Both the position numbers and the translations under genes were made by a program. The notes beneath the pieces are model-generated. The model had not been told where the DNA came from, ran no database searches, and worked only from the letters and a program-made list of their open reading frames with translations. A DNA stretch of 64,000 nucleotides from Ilyomonas sp963847085 (GTDB lineage Bacteria; Bacteroidota; Bacteroidia; Chitinophagales; Chitinophagaceae), in contig CAWJYO010000010.1 in the NCBI GenBank assembly GCA_963847085.1, positions 286,298 through 350,297 of the forward strand. Reading direction: 5' to 3'. Below, one piece after another: positions 54,167-62,592 of the stretch. Position 1 is the stretch's first letter; the number at the start of each line of letters is the position of its first letter.

Positions 54167-54556
54167 AATAAATAATTTTTCCAGGAAATTGTATTCTTTT
54201 AAAAGATAAATGCTGTTTACCTTTTTTAATTATCCATCTTCCTTGTATGCATTCAATCATAAAAATAACCAATGAATTTACTTTTTTATTAGCCAGGAAA
54301 ACTGCCGCACCTTTACATGTGTTAAGGTTGAAGCATTGTTTTCAAACCGCTATGTAAAAATAAGGTTGTGAAATTGTGAAAACGAAGGCTACTTAAAATC
54401 TTATACACTTATGATGAAATGCAAACACCTAACCATCTCTGGCCATATTTTGGCAGATACAGGTATAAACAAAATAAAAATGATATTTTGATGACTGCTT
54501 CAAAATAGCTTTGCCGAGCTTTGAGCTATTTTTTTTATTGATTAGTTCGATGACTT
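54167..54556. other. Divergent intergenic region
   Basis: The 390 bp between the PhyH and barrel genes show no coding frame. A hairpin AAAATAGCT (54,502-54,510) with AGCTATTTT (54,534-54,542), followed by eight Ts, looks like a terminator or leader structure. It contains GAGCTTTGAGCTATT, related to the dispersed repeat family. Confidence 0.5.
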
Positions 54557-55807
54557 ATGATAATGAAAAACGGCTCGCTGTTCCTGCTCTTCTTGTTTAG
54601 CATTTTGTGTTATAATAGAACCATTGGACAAACAGAAAACAGCTTTGCAGATTTACCTGATTCCTTAAAACAAAAGCAGTTATTATATTATCAAAACCAA
54701 ACCGATTTAGTAGATTTAGGCATGAGGATTTTTCATAAAGATCCTGCTGTAAGGCTGAAAGACTTGGGAAAAATTGATACCAAGCTAAAGTTATCATTAG
54801 GACCGATAATCGAATATACTTTATCAACCGGCTTTACCGGCGGTGTGGCAGCCAGTGGGGCTTTTTCAACAAGTAAAAATATTTCAACCAAAATATCTTC
54901 GGTTTTATTTGCAGCTAAATACACGCAAAAGAAACAATTCCTGGTTCCTATTCAAACCTCGGTATGGCTGCCTGGAAACAAATTGTGTTTCAATGGCGAC
55001 TGGCGGTTTCTCAAATATCCCCAGGATACTTACGGCTTCGGTGGATATACCACACAGAAAGATGTTTCTACAGTGTCGTACAATTACATTCGTTTTTACG
55101 AAACCGCTTTGCACAAAGTGTCAACCAATTTATATGCAGGGATAGGCTACCAGTTAGATCATCATTCAAACATAACGCAATCAGGAATCAATGCAGGGCG
55201 GGTTACTGACTTTACGAAATATGGTTTTACCAAAACATCTACATCTTCCGGTGTTTCGGTTAGCCTTAATTATGATACGAGGAAAAGTTCAATCAATCCG
55301 GAGGGCGGAAGTTTTTATTTGAACATGCTTTTTCTTCAAAACATCACTGCATTAGGAAGCAGTAGCAACTATAATTCTATTTTGCTCGACGTAAGGAAAT
55401 ATTTTCAATTGTCGCACAATCTTATCCTTGCATTGTGGACTTATAATGTAATCACATTGAGCGGAAATCCTCCTTATCTTGATTTACCTGGGACGGGAAG
55501 TGATACTTACAGTAATGTGGGACGAGGTTATGAACTGGGAAGATTTATTGGCAAAAAAATGGTTTATGCTGAAGCTGAACTACGATTTGGAATCACTAAA
55601 AACGGATTGCTTGGCGGTGTGGTGTTTACCAATGCCCAATCGCTATCTGAGTTAAAAACAAACCAATTGAAAGTCATATCTCCGGCTATTGGTTTAGGAT
55701 TGCGGATAAAGTTCAATAAGTTTTCAAACACCAATACAGCCATTGATTATGGAATTGGAAAAGGTGGCTCACGAGGTTTTGCCGGTAATTTAGGAGAAGT
55801 GTTTTAA
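54557..55807 (+). CDS. BamA/TamA-like outer-membrane barrel protein
   Basis: The 416-residue protein has a signal peptide (MKNGSLFLLFLFSILCYNRTIG-Q) and no obvious POTRA domains. It is a barrel of many strands rich in Gly, Ser and Tyr (LSLGPIIEYTLSTGFTGGVA, VSVSLNYDTRKSSINPEGGSF, LRFGITKNGLLGGVVFTNA). The motif NYDTRKSSINPEGGSF resembles the D-R-xx-xxP-xxG block of surface antigen (Bac_surface_Ag) domains of the BamA/TamA superfamily. As a lone barrel it may be a porin or secretion-related protein. Function not assigned. Confidence 0.72.
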   Translation: MIMKNGSLFLLFLFSILCYNRTIGQTENSFADLPDSLKQKQLLYYQNQTDLVDLGMRIFHKDPAVRLKDLGKIDTKLKLSLGPIIEYTLSTGFTGGVAASGAFSTSKNISTKISSVLFAAKYTQKKQFLVPIQTSVWLPGNKLCFNGDWRFLKYPQDTYGFGGYTTQKDVSTVSYNYIRFYETALHKVSTNLYAGIGYQLDHHSNITQSGINAGRVTDFTKYGFTKTSTSSGVSVSLNYDTRKSSINPEGGSFYLNMLFLQNITALGSSSNYNSILLDVRKYFQLSHNLILALWTYNVITLSGNPPYLDLPGTGSDTYSNVGRGYELGRFIGKKMVYAEAELRFGITKNGLLGGVVFTNAQSLSELKTNQLKVISPAIGLGLRIKFNKFSNTNTAIDYGIGKGGSRGFAGNLGEVF

Positions 55808-55897
55808 CCAGAATATCAAAATAAAACAATCGGAAATTTCATCAACAAAACCGATAAACTCAAGTTCTTTATTTTGCACATTTTATAAATGAAAATC

Positions 55898-57061
55898 TCA
55901 TCTTTTGGCGTAAACGGAATATAGCTTTTCAAAAGCGTCAACTGTTTTATAAATATCATGCTGCTGAATGAATTGGCGGCTTCTCTCACCCATATTCTTT
56001 TTCCGTTCCGGGTTGGTAAGAATAGTCTTTATGGAGCTAACTACCTTCAGAACATCGCCCTCATTATATAAAAAGCCGTTCACGTTATCTTCTACCAACT
56101 CGCCTAAAGCTCCGGCATTCACTGCAATCACCGGTAGGGATGATGCCATCGCCTGCAGCGTGACCAGGCTTAATAATTCGGCAATGCTTGCGATGATAAA
56201 GCAATCCGCTAATTTATAAATATAAGGCAGGTCTTCATCAGGAACAAAGCCTGTAAATAAAACATTTTTCGCAATGCCTAACTGCTTCGCAAGTTCTTCA
56301 AGCGATGCTTTGCTGTTACCTTTTCCCACCACCACAAAACATACATCAACCTTTTGTTTTACGGCGATGGTAACTGCTTGTATAATTTCCTCCACGCGTT
56401 TCTCAGGATCTAACCTGCCAACATAAAGAAGTATCGGTTGATCGGGTATTTTATACTTTTGTTTTACAGCATGGCTGTCTCCCTGCACATTAAACCTCTC
56501 CAGATCTATTCCGGATGAAATTGCAATTGCTTTTACTTTTAAATGAGGTTCAATGATAGCAACGCCGGTTTGTGTGGGTGTGGTTACAATATTTACCTGG
56601 TTAAATACTTTGGTAAATCCTCTCCATAAAAAAGCAGTCAGCCAGTGCGTAAAGGCTTTTCCTTTTACCATTACAGTTATGTTTTCGGGCATAAAATGAT
56701 TGGTCGCCACCACCGGTATTTTCCACCGTTTATTAACTTGTAAAACGGCTTTGCTAATAAAAAAATGATCCTGTATATGGATGATATCAGGTTTATAATC
56801 GCTAATGACTTTCTTCAGCCGGGCTTTTATAGAAAGGGGAAATGGAAGGCGTATGGTGCGGTAAAATAAAACAGAAAATGAAGGCAACCCGAACACCGTG
56901 AGTCCGTCAATTTTAGTTTTTGTAAAAGAAAAACTTGCCGATGGTGCAATCACTGCAACCTCATGTCCTTTATCCTGAAGTATCGGACCCACACGGCAAA
57001 CAAAATAATATACTCCATTAATATGCGGATAGTAAGTATCAGACACAAATAAAATTCTCAT
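55898..57061 (-). CDS. Glycosyltransferase family 4 protein
   Basis: The 387-residue enzyme has the GT-B fold. The N-terminal MRILFVSDTYYPHINGVYYF is typical of GT4 with a Gly acceptor loop. The C-terminal donor domain includes ILLYVGRLDPEKRVEEIIQA (about 207-226), VVGKGNSKASLEEL and the E-x7-E-like motif SIAELLSLVTLQAMASSLPV. The layout resembles diacylglycerol glucosyl- or mannosyltransferases (DgdA/PimB-like), so a membrane glycolipid is a reasonable acceptor guess. The ATG overlaps the DedA stop (ATGA), so the two are translationally coupled. Confidence 0.88.
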   Translation of the reverse strand: MRILFVSDTYYPHINGVYYFVCRVGPILQDKGHEVAVIAPSASFSFTKTKIDGLTVFGLPSFSVLFYRTIRLPFPLSIKARLKKVISDYKPDIIHIQDHFFISKAVLQVNKRWKIPVVATNHFMPENITVMVKGKAFTHWLTAFLWRGFTKVFNQVNIVTTPTQTGVAIIEPHLKVKAIAISSGIDLERFNVQGDSHAVKQKYKIPDQPILLYVGRLDPEKRVEEIIQAVTIAVKQKVDVCFVVVGKGNSKASLEELAKQLGIAKNVLFTGFVPDEDLPYIYKLADCFIIASIAELLSLVTLQAMASSLPVIAVNAGALGELVEDNVNGFLYNEGDVLKVVSSIKTILTNPERKKNMGERSRQFIQQHDIYKTVDAFEKLYSVYAKR

Positions 57062-57624
57062 TCTTTCTTTCGTTTAGAATTGATAAAAATAACCAGCACA
57101 ACAGCTATAGCAGCCACAATTGTAAAGGAGGAAAACAGATCGAGATAGCGATTAATTTTTTGATAGGCATTGCCGAATATCAAGCCCAAGCCCAAATAAA
57201 AAACGTACTGGAAAGCGGAAGTGAAAAAGCATACGACAATGAATTTTTTATAAGGAATTTTAACATTGCCGGCAACAAAAATACCCGTTACACCAATGCC
57301 CAAAGCTAATTTTGATAAAGAGATTGTTTTTATCGGGTTGGCATTAAAATAAGCGCGAACATTCTGCACATTTTCTAATTTAAAACCAAGGAACCTGATG
57401 AATTTTTTTAGAAATGCAGGTGCGCCGAATCTTCCTAATGAATAAACCAACAAATCGCCTGTAACATCTCCCAATACAATAACCGGGTAAACAAAATATG
57501 GGTTTAAAAGATGGAGCGTGCAAAGAAATCCGGCTATCACTGCTAAAATAGGACCTTCAATAATGGCTAACGGAAACAAGAAAGCGTACTTATACAGAAT
57601 GAGAAGGTGAATGATTGATTTCAA
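57058..57624 (-). CDS. DedA-family membrane protein
   Basis: The 188-residue inner-membrane protein has several hydrophobic helices. Conserved DedA/SNARE-associated features are PLAIIEGPILAVIAGFL (with the acidic residue in the first re-entrant segment), DVTGDLLVYSLGRFG (about 60-74) and LSKLALGIGVTGIFVAGNVKIPYKKF (about 100-125). DedA proteins move or flip lipid carriers such as undecaprenyl phosphate or phosphatidylethanolamine. Together with the coupled GT4 gene this suggests a lipid-linked sugar function. A basic tail (NSKRKKE) ends it. Confidence 0.85.
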   Translation of the reverse strand: MKSIIHLLILYKYAFLFPLAIIEGPILAVIAGFLCTLHLLNPYFVYPVIVLGDVTGDLLVYSLGRFGAPAFLKKFIRFLGFKLENVQNVRAYFNANPIKTISLSKLALGIGVTGIFVAGNVKIPYKKFIVVCFFTSAFQYVFYLGLGLIFGNAYQKINRYLDLFSSFTIVAAIAVVLVIFINSKRKKE

Positions 57625-57912
57625 TAAAATAATTTTTATAAAAAAGGATGTAAAAACAAATCGGTTATCATTTTTATTTCCCCGAACCGCTAACCGGTAG
57701 AATAAATATATTTCACAGATTGGTTTGTAACAACCATTGTTGCAAAAACTGTTTTTAATTACGGATAAACTACAAAATAAATGTACTCATGCAAGATTGT
57801 AAAAAACAAACATAGCTTTTACTTTTACGACAAAATGAAAAGATAGAATTCTTCAGCAGTATAATTTTAAAAAAGAGTTTATAAGACCTACGGACCTTTC
57901 GGTCCCCTATAA
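57625..57912. other. Intergenic region
   Basis: The 288 bp are AT-rich and show no coding frame. A short palindrome GACCTACGGACCTTTCGGTCC (near 57,887-57,905) precedes the decayed glycosylase-like gene. Confidence 0.4.
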
Positions 57913-58578
57913 TTCGAATTCAAACTCCAACTCCAAGAAATAAATGGTATTACAAAAACTGAACAGCTTCAAAAACTTTTTGAAAAATGGAAGGAGGAAA
58001 TTCAATCCACCGATTTCTATGCAGATGGAATTATAAATGAAAAAGTTTATGAGCAAGCAAATAGGGGAAAGAAGCTTCTGTTCGTTGCAAAAGAGCCAAA
58101 TGCAACGAACCATGAATGCAGTCATGATAAAAGTTTTGTTACCGAACGGAACTCATCAATACCAACTTATCCTTTTGCCTGCCGTGTTGCGGAATGGGCT
58201 TGTGGCATTCCGCATGACTTTAAGCCAAACGTTTGATGAAATTCCTAAAAACAGGCAGGAATTTTTAAAGTGTGTCGCTTTCATGAATGTCAAGAAAAGT
58301 GGTGGCAAAGGCTTTACTGAATCTGTTTCTGTAATATTTGATTTTGCAGAAAAGTATATCAAAAATATTCAGTAGGAAATAAATATTATTGATCCTGATG
58401 TTATCATCCTTTCTATTGGGCGTGATAAGAGTATTCGCGACATATTATTTCCTGAAATAAAAAATAGTTGGAAGGTATCCCCGGTTATGATGTTATAATA
58501 GCAAAGTGGCGGGACAAAAAAATTATTGACTTTTATCATCCCTCTGCAAGAAATGCGCCTGCTGCTGCGTAAAGTTTG
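57913..58578 (+). pseudogene. Uracil-DNA-glycosylase-like protein, frameshifted
   Basis: Pieces in three frames read EINGITKTEQLQKLFEKWKE, GKKLLFVAKEPNATNHE, then VAFMNVKKSGGKGFTESV, and INIIDPDVIILSIGRDKSIR, ending at YHPSARNAPAAAY. The FVAKEPN and HPSARN blocks resemble the water-activating and leucine-loop motifs of uracil-DNA-glycosylase superfamily proteins. Breaks occur near 58,195-58,215, 58,374 and 58,480. No start codon is clear. A role in DNA repair or defence is family inference only; the gene as read is not functional. Confidence 0.6.
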
Positions 58579-58837
58579 TTACAAAACGTTTATAAATCCC
58601 AAGCTTTTCATTCTTTATAAGACTTGGATTTTTCTCTCCCCATCAATGGCTTTTTGCGTGTTGGTTAAGGAACATTGCGGTCTCACACGTTCACCCTCTC
58701 ATCAACCATAAAGCATCATCAATCATGCGTCAAATCAATCGCCTCATAAATTGCGGTAAAGAACCCGGCAAAGGCGTAAACAGGTGGGACTAAACCTTAC
58801 CTGAAAGCAACCGGAAAACGAAAAGCCTTTTCTTCCA
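58579..58837. other. Intergenic region with terminator-like hairpin
   Basis: AAATCCCAAG (about 58,594-58,603) pairs with CTTGGATTT (about 58,622-58,630), followed by a T-rich tract. It may be a leftover terminator. No gene is seen in the rest. Confidence 0.4.
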
Positions 58838-60061
58838 CTATGTCCTGAGTCTGGAGACGCGGTGGAGTAGAAAGTGGCCAACATTCGCCGAGCTTATATG
58901 CGACATACTTCGCCTAGTTGGGGAATACAATTGCACGGCCCGTCGTATTTCAACCGCATAATCCTGGGCCAAAACACGTAAGTGTTGCCCATCGTTTCCA
59001 GGACGATAATCCCACAGGCCGCTGTTGTGCCAGTGATTGTCGTTTTCCCAATCGAAGCGATCAATAATCGGGTAAATGCAAACACCCATGAACGGAATGT
59101 CCCGAGCCAAAATCTTCTTTATTTCCCGAATAATCATCCGCATCCATGCCGGGCGATGACTACCATAATGGCTTGTTTCGCTGATGATAATCGGTCGCCG
59201 GTAGCGCAGGTAAACCTGTTCGATCAAACAATGCAAAGGCATCCAGTTTTCATCGCGCGTTTCGTCGTTCCAATGAATGTAACCGCCCAAATAAAACCAT
59301 TCGTTTTCGTGGTAAAAATTGCTGCCAATAATATCCAGATAGTGTGCTGCGCCACCCAGTTCAGGATGCGTAATACCCGCAATCATATCATACGCTTCAA
59401 ATTGAGTAGCGTAGTCGGCTATGGCTTCTTCCCTTAAATCCGGGCGATCAGGCGGAGCCACTACATTGATAAGAGGGTCCACATGCACAAAACGCGCTTT
59501 TGGGTTCACATCCCAAATGGCATCCATGCAAGCCAGCGTCGCCCTCACCAGTTGCTGCTTCATTTCATAGCCGCGCCCCTTTGCGTAGGGATGCACCGTG
59601 CCTACCTCGCCGCCCACCCAGCAGAAATAAGAGATTTCATTAACAGGTGCAAAAAAAGGCACATCGTCATTGTACGGCTGCAGAAATGTTGCCACGGCCT
59701 TGCTGAAAGCTGCAAAGCGACTTACGAACTCAGGGCTAAACACATCGAGGTCATCAGGCCAGCCGTAATGGCAAAGCGTCCAAATCACCTGTATCCCAGC
59801 TTTCTGTGCAGCCGCTGCCATAGGCTCTAAGGATGAAAAATCGTATACACCCGGTTCTTTTTCTATCAGCGGCCAGCGCACACCATCACGCACGGATTCG
59901 ATGCCCTGGCTTTTTACCAGCGCATAATCCTGTGCCGCCTGTATATCGTGCTGTGTCTGGCCAATCATATCCAAACGCCTGCCCTGACCGTTGATGTGGC
60001 AGGCAGACTCGAACCCACCCATTATAAAAGACTTGAACAAGGGCTTATTAATCTCTGACAT
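58838..60061 (-). CDS. Glycoside-hydrolase-like protein (clan A, beta-glucosidase-like)
   Basis: The 407-residue protein has a TIM-barrel pattern with GGFESACHINGQGRRLDMIGQ near the N-terminus, FFAPVNEISYFCW (probable acid/base Glu, about 136-148) and RRPIIISETSHYGSH (probable nucleophile Glu, about 288-302). Two Glu at strands 4 and 7 define clan A hydrolases such as GH1. Substrate unknown. The last 30 residues (SPTRRSMSHISSANVGHFLL...) look unlike a natural barrel end and may follow an indel. Base composition is more GC-rich than in neighbours, which suggests transfer. Confidence 0.75.
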   Translation of the reverse strand: MSEINKPLFKSFIMGGFESACHINGQGRRLDMIGQTQHDIQAAQDYALVKSQGIESVRDGVRWPLIEKEPGVYDFSSLEPMAAAAQKAGIQVIWTLCHYGWPDDLDVFSPEFVSRFAAFSKAVATFLQPYNDDVPFFAPVNEISYFCWVGGEVGTVHPYAKGRGYEMKQQLVRATLACMDAIWDVNPKARFVHVDPLINVVAPPDRPDLREEAIADYATQFEAYDMIAGITHPELGGAAHYLDIIGSNFYHENEWFYLGGYIHWNDETRDENWMPLHCLIEQVYLRYRRPIIISETSHYGSHRPAWMRMIIREIKKILARDIPFMGVCIYPIIDRFDWENDNHWHNSGLWDYRPGNDGQHLRVLAQDYAVEIRRAVQLYSPTRRSMSHISSANVGHFLLHRVSRLRT

Positions 60062-60611
60062 CTTTTACTTTACCCATTAAAAGTTATGCATCGACAGACA
60101 ATAAAAAGGCACAGCATAGAAAGCGTTGAGATTAACCTTTATGCTATACAATCCAGTTCCTGTCTGTGGTGCATAAGTGGGCCAAAAATAACCCATAATT
60201 TGAAGTAGAGTGAAATTGCAGATCAAAGATTGAACCCACTGTATTCTCATTTCATCCGGAAGTTACAGCAACAGCGGAGATGACGATGCCGGATGGTCTC
60301 AATACGAAAAGGATGAGAACACACATACTTGCTCCCTCAGAAGCGCCTACGAACCCATTACAACAGACGTAAATAGTTGCATAATAGCCCGGATGACTGC
60401 ATAAGGACGATGAATCGTCAAACAACGCACCTAATATGTCGTTCAATGAAGATGAAATTGTGTTCAATGAAAATGAACACAATTTCATGGCTCATAACCA
60501 CATGTTCAATGATGGTAAGTAGCCAGTCAATAAAATTACGTGGATGATTGTACATTGCAAATCGGGAAATGGGAGGGTAGATGAGAATAGGACAGGCGAT
60601 GGAATGTAAAG
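60062..60611. other. Intergenic region with inverted and phased repeats
   Basis: No convincing gene is present; the frame at 60,252-60,488 has no motif. An imperfect inverted repeat joins TTATGCATCGACAGACA (60,084-60,100) and TGTCTGTGGTGCATAA (60,161-60,176). The perfect 15-bp palindrome at 60,452-60,488 and phased GTTCAATGA repeats are listed separately. Confidence 0.5.
60441..60512. repeat. Phased GTTCAATGA repeats and 15-bp palindrome
   Basis: GTTCAATGA occurs at 60,441, 60,462 and 60,504, spaced 21 and 42 bp. Within them ATGAAATTGTGTTCA (60,452-60,466) and TGAACACAATTTCAT (60,474-60,488) form a perfect 15-bp inverted repeat with a 7-nt loop. The helical phasing suggests protein-binding sites. 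Confidence 0.55.
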
Positions 60612-61130
60612 GATAACGGGACAGAGTTTAGTTTTTATATTACTGATCTTCTTAATGATGATAAGATTTTACCAATAACTATTGGTGTATTCGGCGATTG
60701 GGAAGTGGTAAATCAAGCATTTTACAAATTATCAAAAATCAGTTCGAAAGGGAAAATCAAAAAGATTCTCTCTACATATATTTCAATGGATGGACTTTTG
60801 AAGGTTATGATGACGCAAAAGCAGCTCTTGTCAATGCAATTTTGAAGGAACTAGAGGATAATAAAAAATTATTGCCTGAAGTTAAGGATGCTGTAAAAGC
60901 AAGAGCAAAAAAACTATGGAAGTCTATAGACTGGATGCGCGGCGCGGAACTAGCGATGAAAAATATCGCTCTGCTAGCCATAACTGCGTTATTTCACTTG
61001 AGGACTTAGTTTGATACCTTTTGCTGCACAAAAAATTGCAGATCTAGGAATTGACAATCCCCCAAAATTAATAGACAAATTACAATCTTACGAAGGAGAA
61101 GATTTTTTTAATTCAATCAAAAAGAAATAA
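60612..61130 (+). pseudogene. KAP-family P-loop NTPase remnant
   Basis: An open frame without start (from about 60,612) reads FYITDLLNDDKILPITIGVFGDW. After a missing G in a G-run near 60,703 it continues GSGKSSILQIIKNQFERENQ, then YIYFNGWTFEGYDDAKAALV. The Walker A GDWGSGKSS and following FNGWxFEGYDD block are diagnostic of KAP NTPases. A third piece (FAAQKIADLGIDNPPKLIDKLQS) follows near 61,020. At about 170 residues it lacks most of the family's 500+ residues, including Walker B. Many KAP proteins are linked to anti-phage function; this copy is dead. Confidence 0.7.
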
Positions 61131-61617
61131 CAGGAAGGAGTGTGATGAAAAAACAAGAGTTTAGGTGCTTATAATGCCCAGATATAATAGAGCATAGAAT
61201 GACACGGACAATTCAAAATCTGTTCGCAAATCGCAGGATTTGAACCTTGGCTATGAAGAGCAACAACAAAAAATCTATTCAGGACTCCTTATCTCAGTGC
61301 AGAATAGATAATAAAACTTTCCTTATTGTTTTTTAAAAAGTGAGAAACGGAATTCAATCGCTGCTTTTTATATGACTTAGAAAAGGTTATAGATCAGTTG
61401 CTGCTTATCATTCGCTTTTCCCTTTTTACTTCTGCACAGAGACACCTAAACCAAATTACAGTGCCGGCAACAATAAAGAAGATATTAAATGATTCTTTGC
61501 CCGAATGTTACAACCGAGAAGTTTACAGCAATAAGTGTGATGTTATCTTCAACCATTACTTTATGGTGACACAGAATGGAATGGTGCGTTTGTATAAATT
61601 ATTAGAAGACTGTTTAT
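61131..61617. other. Gene-free region
   Basis: No coding frame with recognisable sequence is present. GCAGGATTTGAACCTTGG near 61,233 resembles a tRNA T-arm on the minus strand, but no cloverleaf can be built around it. Confidence 0.45.
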
Positions 61618-62037
61618 TTAAGCTACCGGTTGATGGGCATACCATTTTTTCACTATTTTTATTTAATGAACTATCCTCCAGTTTCTGCAAACGCTGTCCA
61701 TTTTCAAAAACCAAATGCCCATCCTTTTGAGGCTGCTTAATCCAAGTGAAATAACCTTTGTCTGTTTTATTATCAAACAATACAAGCAATAAAGGGAAAG
61801 AAATGTTCTTATATTGTTCAGCAACAGATGTGACGTTAATGGGAGTTCCGTTTAAAGCCTTCACTTCAACACCAAATAATCTTCCGGTTTGCTCCTGGCT
61901 TTCGCTTATGTCTATTGATAATCAAAGAAAGCGTTGTTATCATCTGCTTCTTTGATGATTAAATCATCAAGCCGGGAAAAATAAACATAACCCAATTACT
62001 CAGCTCTCCACTCATTAAAATCTTTTTTATTCTCCAT
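61618..62037 (-). pseudogene. DUF4365-like protein B, frameshift and stop
   Basis: The ATG at 62,037 lies within the last codons of gene A. MENKKDFNEWRAE is followed by an in-frame TAA, then LGYVYFSRLDDLIIKEADDN. After a frame change near 61,915 it reads GRLFGVEVKALNGTPINVTS, FPLLLVLFDNKTDKGYFTWI. The V-K dyad in GVEVKA and the later strand pattern match the DUF4365 nuclease-like fold. The end at 61,618 assumes one more indel (…VKKWYAHQPVA). The gene is broken as read. Confidence 0.6.
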
Positions 62038-62520
62038 GGCTCCGTTCATTGAAGTGTGATACACAATTCGTAATTTCTTTGGTATTGTTCCAATAATCAG
62101 CAACCTCATTCCAAAGCAGACTAATATTTAAAGAATTTACAGGAAACTTTGTTGGAATGCCATTCAGATTTTTGGTTATATCCAGGTGATTAGCGCATAC
62201 AAAATAACCTGTTTCATTGCTTTCATTAATTCCAAACAAGTAAGTAGGTATTTTATATTTTGTTAGCTCGGTAACTGCTGTTGCATCTATTGCAATTCTG
62301 AGGTGTGAATGATTTGAATTATAGCCAAGGGTTGTAGTCTTAACACTGGCAAAAAGAAAGCTTTTATATCATTCTTCGATAAGAGATGCACATAGAAGTC
62401 TACAGTGGGAAACTTTTCACCTAAGAAGGTTGGATCTAACAAAAATCCTTTTTGATCAACATATCTGCTGATGATAGTTGAGAAAATACTTTCATCTCTT
62501 TTTCCTATGACATTTCCCAT
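62027..62520 (-). pseudogene. DUF4365-like protein A, one frameshift
   Basis: The ATG at 62,520 opens MGNVIGKRDESIFSTIISRY, then EKFPTVDFYVHLLSKNDIKA. After an extra T in a T-run near 62,355 it continues FASVKTTTLGYNSNHSHLRI and PTYLFGINESNETGYFVCAN. PTVDFYV, ASVKTT and YLFGINE match the strands of DUF4365-type (restriction-fold) domains. The stop overlaps the start of gene B by 11 nt, so both belong to one operon. Only one indel separates this gene from an open frame. Confidence 0.62.
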
Positions 62521-62592
62521 ACGATAAGGTTACCTTTTGTCATTTTGATTTGTTTTATGTTCGCTGCATTGTTGTAGAAACGTATCACAAAT

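Noticed and set aside
60252..60488. Minus-strand 78-residue frame
   Set aside because: It spans the palindrome and phased repeats and shows no recognisable protein features.
61215..61260. Possible tRNA on the minus strand (GGTTCAAATCC word)
   Set aside because: Only a T-arm-like word is present; no acceptor, D or anticodon arms pair around it.
61398..61730. Plus-strand frame opposite the DUF4365-like gene B
   Set aside because: It is the complement of a better supported gene and has no protein motif.
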